A stretch of DNA of 64,000 nt from positions 38,766-102,765 of the forward strand of contig NZ_FOFS01000016.1 in assembly GCF_900111015.1 (NCBI RefSeq), given 5' to 3'. Of the stretch, positions 8,714 to 17,309 are shown in pieces. This DNA comes from Solimonas aquatica (GTDB lineage Bacteria > Pseudomonadota > Gammaproteobacteria > Nevskiales > Nevskiaceae). The position numbers were made by a program, and so were the translations under genes. Position 1 is the stretch's first letter, and every line of letters starts with the position of its first letter. The notes beneath the pieces are model-generated. The model was not told the DNA's origin. It was given only the letters and a program-made list of their open reading frames with translations, and made no database searches.

Positions 8714-9802
8714 TCATGCCGCCATGCGGGAAAGCGCCCAGTCGGCGCTGCCGTACAAGCTTTCGAGCATCAGGACGCGTTTGTAGTAATCGCCGACCGC
8801 CAATTCGTCAGTCATGCCCATGCCGCCGTGCAACTGAATCGCCTGCTGGGTAACGAAACGACCAGCCGCCGCTATCTGCGCGCGCACCATCAGCAACTGT
8901 CGCGGTAAATCAGCTTCGTTCCGGTCCACGGCCTCCACCACTCTGTGCGCCAGAGCCAGCGACTCGCGGTAATGCAGGTACATATCGACGAGGCGGTGCT
9001 GCAGGACCTGAAAGCTGCTCAACGTCCGCCCGAACTGGCGACGCTGCCGCATGTGATCGGCCGTGGCATCCACGACGCTGCGCAGCAAGCCGGCGGTTTC
9101 GACAGCCGCCAGCGCCGCCCCCCGGGCGCGGGCGCGTCGCAGTGCCGCTTCGCCACGTACCAGCAGGCGTGCACGTGCGCCTTCGAAGCGGATTGCCGCC
9201 GCACCGCGATCATCCAGCGTGCGATAGGGCCGCAGGGTCACGCCCGGCTCGTCGCGCAGCAGCAGGAAGGAGGCCGGCTCATCGGTGCCGGCAATACGGG
9301 CACTGACAATCAGCCCGGTGCTGGTCAGCGCCGCCGGCACGCAGGTCTTTTCGCCGTTCAGGCGATAAGCGCCGCCTTCGGCCGCCGCCACCGTGGACAG
9401 CAGGCCATCGCGCGACGCTGGATTGGCCTCGCGATCGGCAAACGCGGGACGTGCAAGCCCTTCGACGATAGCGTCCAGCAAGCCGTCGTCGCTGCCGCTG
9501 TGCCGGGCGTCCAGCAACAGGCTGGCGGACTCGGCGAGCACACCCAGCAGGGGCTCCCGCCACAGGGCGGCGCCGGCGCCCTTGAACAGTGGCAGCACAT
9601 TGGCCAGCAAGGGATGAGTGTTACCCTCATCCGGGAGAACCAGGCTGAACCACCCCAGTTCGGCCATCTCCCGCCAAACCGGCAAGCGGTAAGCGTCCGG
9701 CTCCGCACCATAGGCTTTCCACTGCGCCCGGGAATAGCGCTCGCGGCTGAAGCGGGCCACGCCGTCTTCAAGCATCGCAAGTAAATCGGCGTCCATGCTC
9801 AT
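8714..9802 (-). CDS. acyl-CoA dehydrogenase family protein (small subunit type)
   Basis: 362 aa, shorter than the usual 380-400 aa of homotetrameric acyl-CoA dehydrogenases. The C-terminal half has the family signatures RRQFGRTLSSFQVLQHRLVDM and QLHGGMGMTDEL. The N-terminal half is weakly conserved. The gene overlaps the upstream 403-aa acyl-CoA dehydrogenase gene by ATGA. Side-by-side, unequal acyl-CoA dehydrogenases of this kind in steroid and terpenoid degraders form alpha2-beta2 heterotetramers (for example the ChsE1/ChsE2 enzymes), so this is probably one subunit of such an enzyme. The heteromeric assignment is inference from size and adjacency. Confidence 0.85.
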   Translation of the reverse strand: MSMDADLLAMLEDGVARFSRERYSRAQWKAYGAEPDAYRLPVWREMAELGWFSLVLPDEGNTHPLLANVLPLFKGAGAALWREPLLGVLAESASLLLDARHSGSDDGLLDAIVEGLARPAFADREANPASRDGLLSTVAAAEGGAYRLNGEKTCVPAALTSTGLIVSARIAGTDEPASFLLLRDEPGVTLRPYRTLDDRGAAAIRFEGARARLLVRGEAALRRARARGAALAAVETAGLLRSVVDATADHMRQRRQFGRTLSSFQVLQHRLVDMYLHYRESLALAHRVVEAVDRNEADLPRQLLMVRAQIAAAGRFVTQQAIQLHGGMGMTDELAVGDYYKRVLMLESLYGSADWALSRMAA

Positions 9803-11010
9803 AGCCCCAGCTGCGCCTTGGCGACGATGCCACGCTGGATTTCATTGCTGCCGCCATAGATGCTCGTCGCGCGGCTGTAGAGATGATCGAAGATCAGCGC
9901 GGGCGCTTCCTCGAGGCCATGCACTTCGCCGGCAAATTCAGCCAGAATCGCTTCCGGCTGGAATGCCAGACCGGTCGCCCCGAGCGCTGAAATCACCGCA
10001 TCAAGAATGGCCTGCTGCATTTCGGAGCCGCGAATCTTGAGCAGCGATGCATCGCTTTCGGCGCCGCCGGCTCGCTCCATGTCTTGCGCGATCGCGTAAG
10101 CCGAGGTCCGAAGGCTGTGCAACTGCACTTCAAGCTGTGCCAGGCGCAGGCGGAAGGCGGGCGTCTCCCCGAGCGGGAGGTCGCCGTCCTTGAGTTCGAG
10201 TCCAAGCGCGGTGAGTCGATCCAAGAGACGGCGCGCCTTGCCGAGCTCAGCCACCAGCAGACGTTCGCGGCCGACGATGAAGCGGGCCAGCTTCCAGCCA
10301 TCGCCTTCCTCTCCAACGCGGTCTTGAACCGGCACACGCACCGCGTCCAGGAACACCTCGTTGACGTGCCGGATGCCGTCGATGGTCTGAATCGGACGCA
10401 CCGTGACACCCGGACTGCGCAGGTCGATCAGCAGAAACGAAATGCCCTGCTGCCGGCGTTCACAGCGCTGGGTACGGACCAGGCAGAACATCTTGTCCGC
10501 CCACTGCGCCATCGTCGTCCAGGTTTTCTGGCCAGAGACGATGTAGTGATCGCCATCGCGTTCTGCGAATGTCGCGACCGAAGCCAGATCGGACCCGGCG
10601 CCAGGTTCCGAGAATCCCTGGCACCACCAGGTCTTTGATTCGCGAATTCCCGGCAGGTAGCGTGCCTTCTGCGCCTCGCTGCCGAAGGTGTAGATAACCG
10701 GACCAACGAAGCTGAAGCCGAAGTGTGTCAGCCACGGCGTGCCGGCGCGCTCCAACTCCTCGATCAGAACCAGACGCTGCACCGGCCCCCATCCGCCACC
10801 GCCATAGGCCACCGGCCAGTCACCGACGAACCAGCCGCGCGCATGCAGCAGGCGCTGCCACTGCACACGATCTTCCTTTGAAAAATATGCATGCCGGCGG
10901 ATTTTTTCCGCCAGCTCATCGGGAATGCCATTGGCGCAGAACTCGCGAACCTCAGCGCGAAAGGCGCGCTCATCGAATCGACCCTTGCCGACCTGCCCGT
11001 CTCCGTCCAT
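9799..11010 (-). CDS. acyl-CoA dehydrogenase family protein (large subunit type)
   Basis: 403-aa flavoprotein of the acyl-CoA dehydrogenase family, oxidising an acyl-CoA to the 2,3-enoyl-CoA. Visible landmarks are the flavin/substrate segment QGFSEPGAGSDLAS, the motif SGQKTWTT, and the C-terminal YGGSNEIQRGIVAK. It is the first gene of the long minus-strand block; an untranslated region of nearly 400 bases lies upstream. Its end overlaps the start of the 362-aa paralogue by ATGA, supporting coupled synthesis of two subunits. Confidence 0.9.
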   Translation of the reverse strand: MDGDGQVGKGRFDERAFRAEVREFCANGIPDELAEKIRRHAYFSKEDRVQWQRLLHARGWFVGDWPVAYGGGGWGPVQRLVLIEELERAGTPWLTHFGFSFVGPVIYTFGSEAQKARYLPGIRESKTWWCQGFSEPGAGSDLASVATFAERDGDHYIVSGQKTWTTMAQWADKMFCLVRTQRCERRQQGISFLLIDLRSPGVTVRPIQTIDGIRHVNEVFLDAVRVPVQDRVGEEGDGWKLARFIVGRERLLVAELGKARRLLDRLTALGLELKDGDLPLGETPAFRLRLAQLEVQLHSLRTSAYAIAQDMERAGGAESDASLLKIRGSEMQQAILDAVISALGATGLAFQPEAILAEFAGEVHGLEEAPALIFDHLYSRATSIYGGSNEIQRGIVAKAQLGL

Positions 11011-11401
11011 AAGCGTCCGCCCGCTCCGTTTCTATTTGTTCGCACTGCCGCCGTCTGCGAGCGCAGCGGCCGGGGTGAGAGCGGATATCCTGTCTTGCGC
11101 ACCGGAACGCGACCATCACGCAATATGAGCAAGGCCTCGACCCTTTCGGGTGAATCCGGCCGGAATTCCAGCGCGCACAAAAAAGCCGACGGGCATAAGC
11201 GCTACCGTCGGCATGTGGAGGAGATTCCCACATTGGCCGCCCCGGCGGCCTTTGCAGTGTCCTGATGGTGAAGGCCGCGGCGACCCCGATCCATACAGCT
11301 ATCGGGTGAATGGCGGAGTCCGTTCGGGGGCGTCTGGCAGCAGATAACTAACGGGGCGATGCAGAAATCGTTTGCATTACCCCGTCAGCTCGCCACCACC
11401 A
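11011..11401. other. intergenic region with terminator and inverted repeat
   Basis: About 390 bases between the acyl-CoA dehydrogenase operon and the response-regulator gene, both on the minus strand. No convincing gene is seen. It holds the terminator of the two-component operon (near 11179-11212), an imperfect inverted repeat at 11351-11385, and presumably the promoter of the catabolic block, for which I could not fix -35/-10 boxes. Confidence 0.6.
11178..11212 (-). terminator. intrinsic terminator of the two-component operon
   Basis: GCCGACGG and CCGTCGGC form an 8-bp stem (11205-11212 with 11085-style partner at 11185-11192) around a 12-base loop. On the minus strand it is followed by a run of six T. 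It lies about 190 bases downstream of the response-regulator stop. Confidence 0.75.
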
Positions 11402-12043
11402 TCATTCGATGATCTGCATGCGCAGGGCTATGGCCACCGCGTGCGCACGGTCAGCCGCACCGATTTTTTCGTAGACGCGCCGCAGATGCGATTTGACCGT
11501 GTCCTCGCTGAGCGACAGATCGCGCGCAATCATCTTGTTGCTCTTGCCGGCGGCAAGCGATTCGAGGATATGCATTTCGCGGCTGCTCAAGGCGCCGCTT
11601 TCATCCGCGAGCTTCGCCTCGCGGGCAAGTCTCTTCAGCAAAGGCATCGTCACCTCGGCCTGCAGGAAACCACCACCTGCGGCCACGGCGCGCACCGCGC
11701 GCAGCAACTCCTCGCTGGCCGCGCTTTTCAGAACGTAGCCGGTGGCGCCGGCGTTCATCGTCGCCCAGACATAGCCTGGGTTGTCGTACATGGTGAAGAT
11801 CATGACCTTGGTGAAAGGGCATACGGCCAGTATCTGGCCGATCGCGCTCATGCCACTCTGGCCAGGCAGCTTGAGATCCAGAACAACGATATCGGGTCGC
11901 AGCGCGGCAATATCGACGATGCCGGCCGTGGCGTCGCCCGCCTGCCCAACGACGGTGATGTCGGACTGCGCATCAAGCATCGTCGCGACCGCCTCACGCA
12001 AAGCACGATGATCGTCGATCAGGTATGCGCGAATCTGATTCAT
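11402..12043 (-). CDS. NarL/LuxR-family response regulator
   Basis: 213 aa. The receiver domain (about 1-120) has the acidic pair D10-D11, phospho-acceptor D56 in VVLDLKLPG, and a lysine in YVLKSAA. The C-terminal LuxR-type helix-turn-helix contains LSSREMHILESLAAGKSNKMIA and SEDTVKSHLRRVYEKIG. The ATG overlaps the stop of the upstream kinase gene (ATGA), so they form a two-component pair. Placed between the beta-oxidation block and the epoxidase block, it may control either or both in response to the growth substrate, but this is inferred only from position. Confidence 0.92.
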   Translation of the reverse strand: MNQIRAYLIDDHRALREAVATMLDAQSDITVVGQAGDATAGIVDIAALRPDIVVLDLKLPGQSGMSAIGQILAVCPFTKVMIFTMYDNPGYVWATMNAGATGYVLKSAASEELLRAVRAVAAGGGFLQAEVTMPLLKRLAREAKLADESGALSSREMHILESLAAGKSNKMIARDLSLSEDTVKSHLRRVYEKIGAADRAHAVAIALRMQIIE

Positions 12044-13305
12044 CGGGGTGCTCTTCTCGGAAGTCTGACGGTGAGTTTGGTTCCGCTGCCATTTCCATGG
12101 CTGAGGATGGTCATGTTGCCACCGAGAGCCTTGGCGCGTTCGCGCATGGCCATCAGGCCATAGTGCCCAAGGGGGACATTACCTGCATCGAATCCAGCAC
12201 CATCGTCGGTGATCGTCAACAGCACATCTTCACCGTTCGGAATGAACCGCACCTCGACGTGCCGCGGATCGGCATGTTTGCGCAGGTTCAGTATCGCCTC
12301 CTGCAGAATCCTGAACAGCGCCGCATCATGCTTTGAACGCCAGCCATGCAGAGACGCATCGATGTGCACTTTCAACTTGAATGACACGATGTCCGACAGC
12401 TTCATCAGATATTCCACGGCAGCCTCGTAGAATCCAAGCTCCTCCAGAACCGTCGGCTGCAGCTCATTCATGATGTTGCGCACATCACGTGTGCATTCGC
12501 TGATCTCAACGGCCAGCATGTCCAGATGCGCTTGCGTCTCCGGCCGCTCCCCCACCTCACGCTTCAGCCGTTCGAGAATCTGGCGCAAATTGAACATGCG
12601 ACCACTCATCCGGTCATGCAGCTCATGCGCGATGTTCTTCTTTTCCTCTTCCCCGACACTGATCAAGCGGTGCAGCAGCCATCTCAGGCGCTGGCTGGCC
12701 TGTGACAGTGAGCGAGATTGCTGCTGCACGAGCACGATATTCTGGCGCGCCCAGTTGGCCAGCATCGCTGCCATGGCGGTAACGATGCCAAGATAGTAGA
12801 GGGCAACCAACAGGGTCTTGAGTTCGGCATCCGAGTCCGGCGCGGACAGATACAACACCACCACCAGCAGCGCATTGAACACCGCAATCCCGATCAGCTT
12901 GCGAAGACCGAAGCGGAACGCGGTCGCCAGTAGCGTGAAGTAAAAGAACACATAGAAAATCGAGCTGACCCCGCCGGTCACGAAACAGATCGCAAACGCC
13001 GCCAAGGGGTCGCCAACGGTCGTGATTGCGGACGTGCGCTGAATGTTGTGCGCCCGCCGCGCGCTGCAGTATGACCAGGCGGTGTAGAACACACCGCATG
13101 CGTAGATTCCCCATACCAGCACTCGCTCGAGTCCATACCCTTGCAGATATAGCACCACAAGCCAGCTGAGCATGCCGATGACACGTATCCACAGGATTTC
13201 GTGCTCGGCTCGCTTTAAGTGCGCAAGCAGGCGCTCGTGTTCCAGCGCCTCTGTGGCGTTTTCCAGCAAGTCATCCTCCAGAACTCGCTGGGTGTGAGTT
13301 CTCAT
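12040..13305 (-). CDS. membrane sensor histidine kinase, HisKA_3 (NarL-partner) type
   Basis: 421 aa. After a charged N-terminus (1-35) come about six membrane helices between residues 38 and 185 and no large periplasmic loop, so the signal is probably sensed in or at the membrane. A coiled region (190-215) leads into the dimerisation domain with the phospho-acceptor in IAHELHD (H230). The ATPase domain has an N-box-like LQEAILNLRKHADP and a G-box DDGAGFD. It precedes its response regulator by a 4-base overlap. A membrane-embedded sensor would suit a hydrophobic inducer; that is inference. Confidence 0.9.
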   Translation of the reverse strand: MRTHTQRVLEDDLLENATEALEHERLLAHLKRAEHEILWIRVIGMLSWLVVLYLQGYGLERVLVWGIYACGVFYTAWSYCSARRAHNIQRTSAITTVGDPLAAFAICFVTGGVSSIFYVFFYFTLLATAFRFGLRKLIGIAVFNALLVVVLYLSAPDSDAELKTLLVALYYLGIVTAMAAMLANWARQNIVLVQQQSRSLSQASQRLRWLLHRLISVGEEEKKNIAHELHDRMSGRMFNLRQILERLKREVGERPETQAHLDMLAVEISECTRDVRNIMNELQPTVLEELGFYEAAVEYLMKLSDIVSFKLKVHIDASLHGWRSKHDAALFRILQEAILNLRKHADPRHVEVRFIPNGEDVLLTITDDGAGFDAGNVPLGHYGLMAMRERAKALGGNMTILSHGNGSGTKLTVRLPRRAPR

Positions 13306-13394
13306 AGCATGTGCAAATATACGCGCATCCTGGCTTTTTGGAGAATGTCGGCAGCAGGAGCGTTCGCAGTTGCGGCTCGTCCACCCGGTCCGGA

Positions 13395-13796
13395 TCAGAG
13401 AGACAGGCCGCTCTGCCTTTGAAAGTCCCCCAGATCGAAATAATCGCTGAAGCGCACGATCTTTCCATCGGCGACCTCGAAAACGCCGGTTACCGGCAAC
13501 TCGATGCCACGCCCGTCTCGCATCACGAATCTGTCGATGCGCTCAACCAGAACCAGATTCGAGTCCGATGCGATATTGACGATGTCGAGAGACGCCCGCT
13601 CGAACATTTCCAGAAACCGGGCAAAGGCATGCCGTATCCCGGCGACTCCGCGGATCGGTTCGACCGGCACATTGTGATAGACAGCCGCATCCGCAAAAAA
13701 ACCGACCAGACGATCGAGATCCCGTTCTCTCCAGGCACCGAGGAAGCCGCGCACCAGCTCCGCCGCGCCATCCGATGCAAGCTCAACGTTCTTCAT
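13395..13796 (-). CDS. limonene-1,2-epoxide hydrolase family protein
   Basis: 133-aa protein with the SnoaL/NTF2-like cone fold. It is not just a generic SnoaL protein, because the catalytic residues of limonene-1,2-epoxide hydrolase can be picked out. Y40 and N42 (in VYHNVP) match Tyr53/Asn55 that hold the nucleophilic water. R86 and D88 (in VERIDRF) and D118 (in SDYFDL) match the Arg99-Asp101-Asp132 relay of the Rhodococcus enzyme, recalled from memory. It would therefore open an epoxide to a vicinal diol. The ATG at 13796 follows a G-rich ACGGGGGG site; an in-frame ATG at 13862 is possible. The adjacent SDR and the epoxidase-like fusion give it an obvious pathway. Confidence 0.8.
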   Translation of the reverse strand: MKNVELASDGAAELVRGFLGAWRERDLDRLVGFFADAAVYHNVPVEPIRGVAGIRHAFARFLEMFERASLDIVNIASDSNLVLVERIDRFVMRDGRGIELPVTGVFEVADGKIVRFSDYFDLGDFQRQSGLSL

Positions 13797-13836
13797 ATTC
13801 CCCCCCGTATCCATGCGCCTCGCTGCAGCGCTGGGC

Positions 13837-14598
13837 TCACTGCGCCGCGTAACCGCCATCAACGGCCAGTGCGTGACCGGTGACGAAGCTGGACTGATCG
13901 GAGCCCAGCCAGATCGCCGCCGCCGCGATTTCGTCGGTGGTCCCGAGACGCCCCATCGGCTTGAGCGCCAGCAAGCCCTGACGGATCGAGGGATCGGTTT
14001 CGATCAGGCGTTCGAGCAGCGCGGTTTCGACCATGCCTGGACACAAGGCGTTGACCCTCACACCCGTCTTCGCCACCGTGATTGCGGTTGAACGCACCAG
14101 TCCGACAACACCGTGCTTGCTGGCGACGTAGGCTGGCAGGCCCGCAGCACCGACCAAGCCGGCCACCGACGCGGTCGCCACAATCGAGCCGCTGCCGCGC
14201 TCGATCATGGCTGGCAGCGTCGCCTTGATCGTCCGGAAGATTCCGTTGAGATTGATATCGATCACGCGAAGAAAGGCGTCCTCCGCACAGTCTGCGGGCG
14301 ACCCGAGCGGTCCCTCCACCCCCGCGTTGGCATAGACGATATCCGGAGCGCCGAAGTGCCGGACGGCCAGCGCTACGAGCCCGTCAACCTCGCTTTGGCG
14401 GGTAACGTCGCAGAAATCCCAGGCGACTCTCGCCCCCGACTGCCTCAGCCCCACGACCGTTTCCTCAAGCGCCCCGGTGGCAATGTCACCCAGAACCAGC
14501 GCGGCGCCTTCAGCTGCCGCGGCCCGGGCGATCGCCGCCCCTATCCCCATGGCCGCCCCGGTCACGAGCACCACCTTGCCTTCCATCAGCCTCTTCAT
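13837..14598 (-). CDS. SDR family NAD(P)-dependent oxidoreductase
   Basis: 253-aa classical short-chain dehydrogenase. The Rossmann motif TGAAMGIG lies near residue 14, NAG near 90, the catalytic Ser in SIVATASVAG and the Tyr-x-x-x-Lys in PAYVASK. The C-terminus DGGYAAQ is typical. The start at 14598 keeps the Rossmann strand about 8 residues from the N-terminus; ATG at 14622 is an alternative. Lying between the epoxide hydrolase gene and the epoxidase-like fusion gene, it probably oxidises the diol or alcohol product to a ketone, like the dehydrogenase step of limonene degradation. The substrate is unproven. Confidence 0.88.
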   Translation of the reverse strand: MKRLMEGKVVLVTGAAMGIGAAIARAAAAEGAALVLGDIATGALEETVVGLRQSGARVAWDFCDVTRQSEVDGLVALAVRHFGAPDIVYANAGVEGPLGSPADCAEDAFLRVIDINLNGIFRTIKATLPAMIERGSGSIVATASVAGLVGAAGLPAYVASKHGVVGLVRSTAITVAKTGVRVNALCPGMVETALLERLIETDPSIRQGLLALKPMGRLGTTDEIAAAAIWLGSDQSSFVTGHALAVDGGYAAQ

Positions 14599-14759
14599 GT
14601 GATCTGTCCCCACGGTTTTCATTGGGGAAGCTTCACAACGCTGCGCTCTTTCGGCCATCCCCCGATCCGGGACAACAGCATCCCCAAACGGGTATCCAGG
14701 AGAGCGGTCCGCCTGTCCGTGTTGCCGGCGCGCGGGAAGCCGGTACGGACCTCACACGG

Positions 14760-17309
14760 TCAGTTGGGTGTCGTGACGTCACTGATCGCCACATCCGGCC
14801 CCGGATGCGCCCGTGGCGCTGGCGCGTGGTATTCGCCGTTGCGTCCTTCGCCGAAATTTCGCTCGATCAGCGTGCGCTTGAAACGCAGCTTGGTGCCGAG
14901 CCACTTGCCGAGCACTCTGGCAACCATATACGGCGTCGTCAGGCTGCCCGGTGGCGAAACGAAATGGACGACCGAGAGCAACTGGCGATAGACGTCCATG
15001 TCGTCGTGGGACAACTCCGTCAGCCGGTCCATGTACCAGGTCAGGGCGCGGAAATACCACGGGCGCTTGGCATCAACCTGATGAATCCATGGGTAACGCA
15101 GGTTCTGTTCGCGCACGACGAACCAGACCAGGTCCCCTATCTTTCCGATCCTGCGGTTGTAGCGATGCACGAAGGACTCGCTGCCGAAGTCGGCGCTTTC
15201 CAGAAGCGCTCTCAGTTCGGCCAGTTCCAGCAAACCCTTGGTCATGCCGGCACCGGAGACCGGATCGGCGCTGGCGTGAGCATCTCCGACCACGACGAGC
15301 CCCGAGGGCAGGTGCTTCATCTTTTCGTAGTGCAGCCTCACCATGTCCGGGTAGCGGAAGTTGTAGACCGGAGAGATGGGCTTCAGGCCTTCGAGATTGC
15401 GCGCCACTTCCGTATTCGGCATCAGCTTGGCGAATTCGCGGAACTCCTCATCGTTGCGCGGCGGCGAATAGCAGTTATATGCGACCAGCGATGTTGACAG
15501 CATCGTCCGGCTGGAGTCTGTGTAATATTGAGCCGTGTAGTGCTCCTGATGCGGGCGGTACGCATAACAGATGACCATGACCTTGTCCCGCCACTGCCGC
15601 TCCGGCGGGACCGCGTGCCGCATCGTCGAGTAGAAGCAGTTGATGCTGTCGCGTTCCGCCTCCGGCGTACCGATGCCGATACGCTCGAGGAGCTGCGGGA
15701 TCGGCGTGTTCTTGCCCGATGCATCGACCACAAATTCCGCAGCGACGGGCTGCAGGCGGCCTTCGATGGAAGCGCCGACGCCAAGCACCCGATTCGAGGC
15801 CTTGTCGTAGATCAGGTCGTGGACTTCCGAGTCATAGCGGAACTCGATGCGCGCTTCGCGATCGAGTCGCCGCCGCACGCACCATTCAAGCAGGGGGCGG
15901 CCGGCGCAGACGATCTCGATCCCACTCTTGCAGACTTTTTTCCAGGCGCCAGCCATGTACAAGCGGTACTGTTCGGCCATGTCCACTTTGAAGGCGCCTG
16001 CCCGCACCATGTCGTCGATGATGCCGGGGAACACCGTTTCAAGCATGCGCTGGCCCGCGATCAGCAGATGATGGAGATGCCAGCCTTGTGCCACACCGGG
16101 GCGCCCCTCCATACGATGATGTCCGCTATCCTTCTCCAGCACGATGACGCGTTCGAATTTCTGCAGCAGCACCTTGGCCGTTGCCATGCCGATTATGCTG
16201 CCGCCGATAACAACCGCAGTGCCCAGCCCGCGCCGGCGCAGCTCGCCATAGTCCAGACCCTTCGTATCCAGACGCAGCGGTTCATGCGCGGCAGCGCTGA
16301 CGCCAGTGGGCACGAATTTCTCGTAATAGAGCGTGATGTTGTGCATCCCACGCGCATCAAACCATCGCCGTACCGCCTCCACCATGGCCGGCGGCCCACA
16401 GAGATAGACATCCACATCGCCACCGTTCAGGTCGCCGACGTCGAGCAGATCCGTAATCAGGCCGGTCGCCCCCTTCCAGCGGGGGTCAGGCTCGGCAACG
16501 ACCGTATGCAGGGCAAGGCCCGGGCAGGCGTCGCCAAGCTTTTTCAGCGCATCAAGCTTGCAAAGATCCTCGTACCGGGAGACCCCGTAATACAGATGAA
16601 CCGGCTGTGTGCAGCCATCGCGGCTCAGCTGCTCTGCGATCGCCAAAATCGCCGACAGTCCGGTACCGCCAGCCATCAGCACAACCGGGCGCGTGGCTTC
16701 GCGCAGATAGAAGCGCCCCTTGCTGCCCCGTAACTGGATCCGATCTCCGGCACGCGCGCGCAGACGCAGATAATCCGACATCGCGCCTTGTGGCAGCAGA
16801 CGGATGATGAACTCCAGGCGATTTTCGTCGTTGGCGACGTGCGCGTATGAATAACTTCTCCACAGCCCGGTGCCGGGTACCATGAGCTGCGCAAACTGTC
16901 CGGGCTGGTAGCTCAGCTTCTCACCAAGATTGGAGGCGTCTATCCGCAGGATGGCGGTCGAATTGGACACCAGCTCGACAGATTCGAGCATGGCCTCGCC
17001 AGCGACGAGCCGCGCTGCATTGGCGTTCGCCGGGTACGCCAGCTCGATCACGCAATCCGAACGCACCCGGGCCTGGCAGGCCAGCAACTTACGGGTGCTT
17101 CGCTCCTGTTCGCTCAAACCCTCCGTGCGGCCTAGTTCGTAGCTGCCGCTGGTACAGTTGCCCACGCAGGTACCGCAGATGCCGCTCTGGCATTCATTGA
17201 CGATGGGCACCCCACTGGCCTCTGCAGCTTCGAGGATCGTCTGATCCTCCGAAACGCTCAGACGCTTTTCGGTGCCATCCGAATAACGCACCGTAATCTT
17301 GTGCAACAT
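14760..17309 (-). CDS. fusion: [2Fe-2S] ferredoxin + ferredoxin reductase + FAD-dependent epoxidase-like monooxygenase
   Basis: 849 aa in three parts. Residues 1-95 are a plant-type [2Fe-2S] ferredoxin with ligands C40, C45, C48 and C78. Residues about 105-335 are a ferredoxin-NAD(P)H reductase with the flavin motif RSYSYA (151-156), nucleotide motif GGTGLSA (214-220) and CGPP (304-307), together resembling BenC-type reductases. Residues about 362-825 are a second flavoprotein, beginning VVIGGSIIGMATAKV (366-380) and including GRPGVAQGWHLHHLL (402-416) and GDAHASADPVSGAGM (675-689). This last part recalls MonCI/Lsd18-type polyether epoxidases, which like squalene epoxidase lack their own NADPH domain. 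The start at 17309 has GGAGGA about 9 bases upstream. The order suggests a self-sufficient epoxidase; the substrate is unknown. Confidence 0.82.
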   Translation of the reverse strand: MLHKITVRYSDGTEKRLSVSEDQTILEAAEASGVPIVNECQSGICGTCVGNCTSGSYELGRTEGLSEQERSTRKLLACQARVRSDCVIELAYPANANAARLVAGEAMLESVELVSNSTAILRIDASNLGEKLSYQPGQFAQLMVPGTGLWRSYSYAHVANDENRLEFIIRLLPQGAMSDYLRLRARAGDRIQLRGSKGRFYLREATRPVVLMAGGTGLSAILAIAEQLSRDGCTQPVHLYYGVSRYEDLCKLDALKKLGDACPGLALHTVVAEPDPRWKGATGLITDLLDVGDLNGGDVDVYLCGPPAMVEAVRRWFDARGMHNITLYYEKFVPTGVSAAAHEPLRLDTKGLDYGELRRRGLGTAVVIGGSIIGMATAKVLLQKFERVIVLEKDSGHHRMEGRPGVAQGWHLHHLLIAGQRMLETVFPGIIDDMVRAGAFKVDMAEQYRLYMAGAWKKVCKSGIEIVCAGRPLLEWCVRRRLDREARIEFRYDSEVHDLIYDKASNRVLGVGASIEGRLQPVAAEFVVDASGKNTPIPQLLERIGIGTPEAERDSINCFYSTMRHAVPPERQWRDKVMVICYAYRPHQEHYTAQYYTDSSRTMLSTSLVAYNCYSPPRNDEEFREFAKLMPNTEVARNLEGLKPISPVYNFRYPDMVRLHYEKMKHLPSGLVVVGDAHASADPVSGAGMTKGLLELAELRALLESADFGSESFVHRYNRRIGKIGDLVWFVVREQNLRYPWIHQVDAKRPWYFRALTWYMDRLTELSHDDMDVYRQLLSVVHFVSPPGSLTTPYMVARVLGKWLGTKLRFKRTLIERNFGEGRNGEYHAPAPRAHPGPDVAISDVTTPN

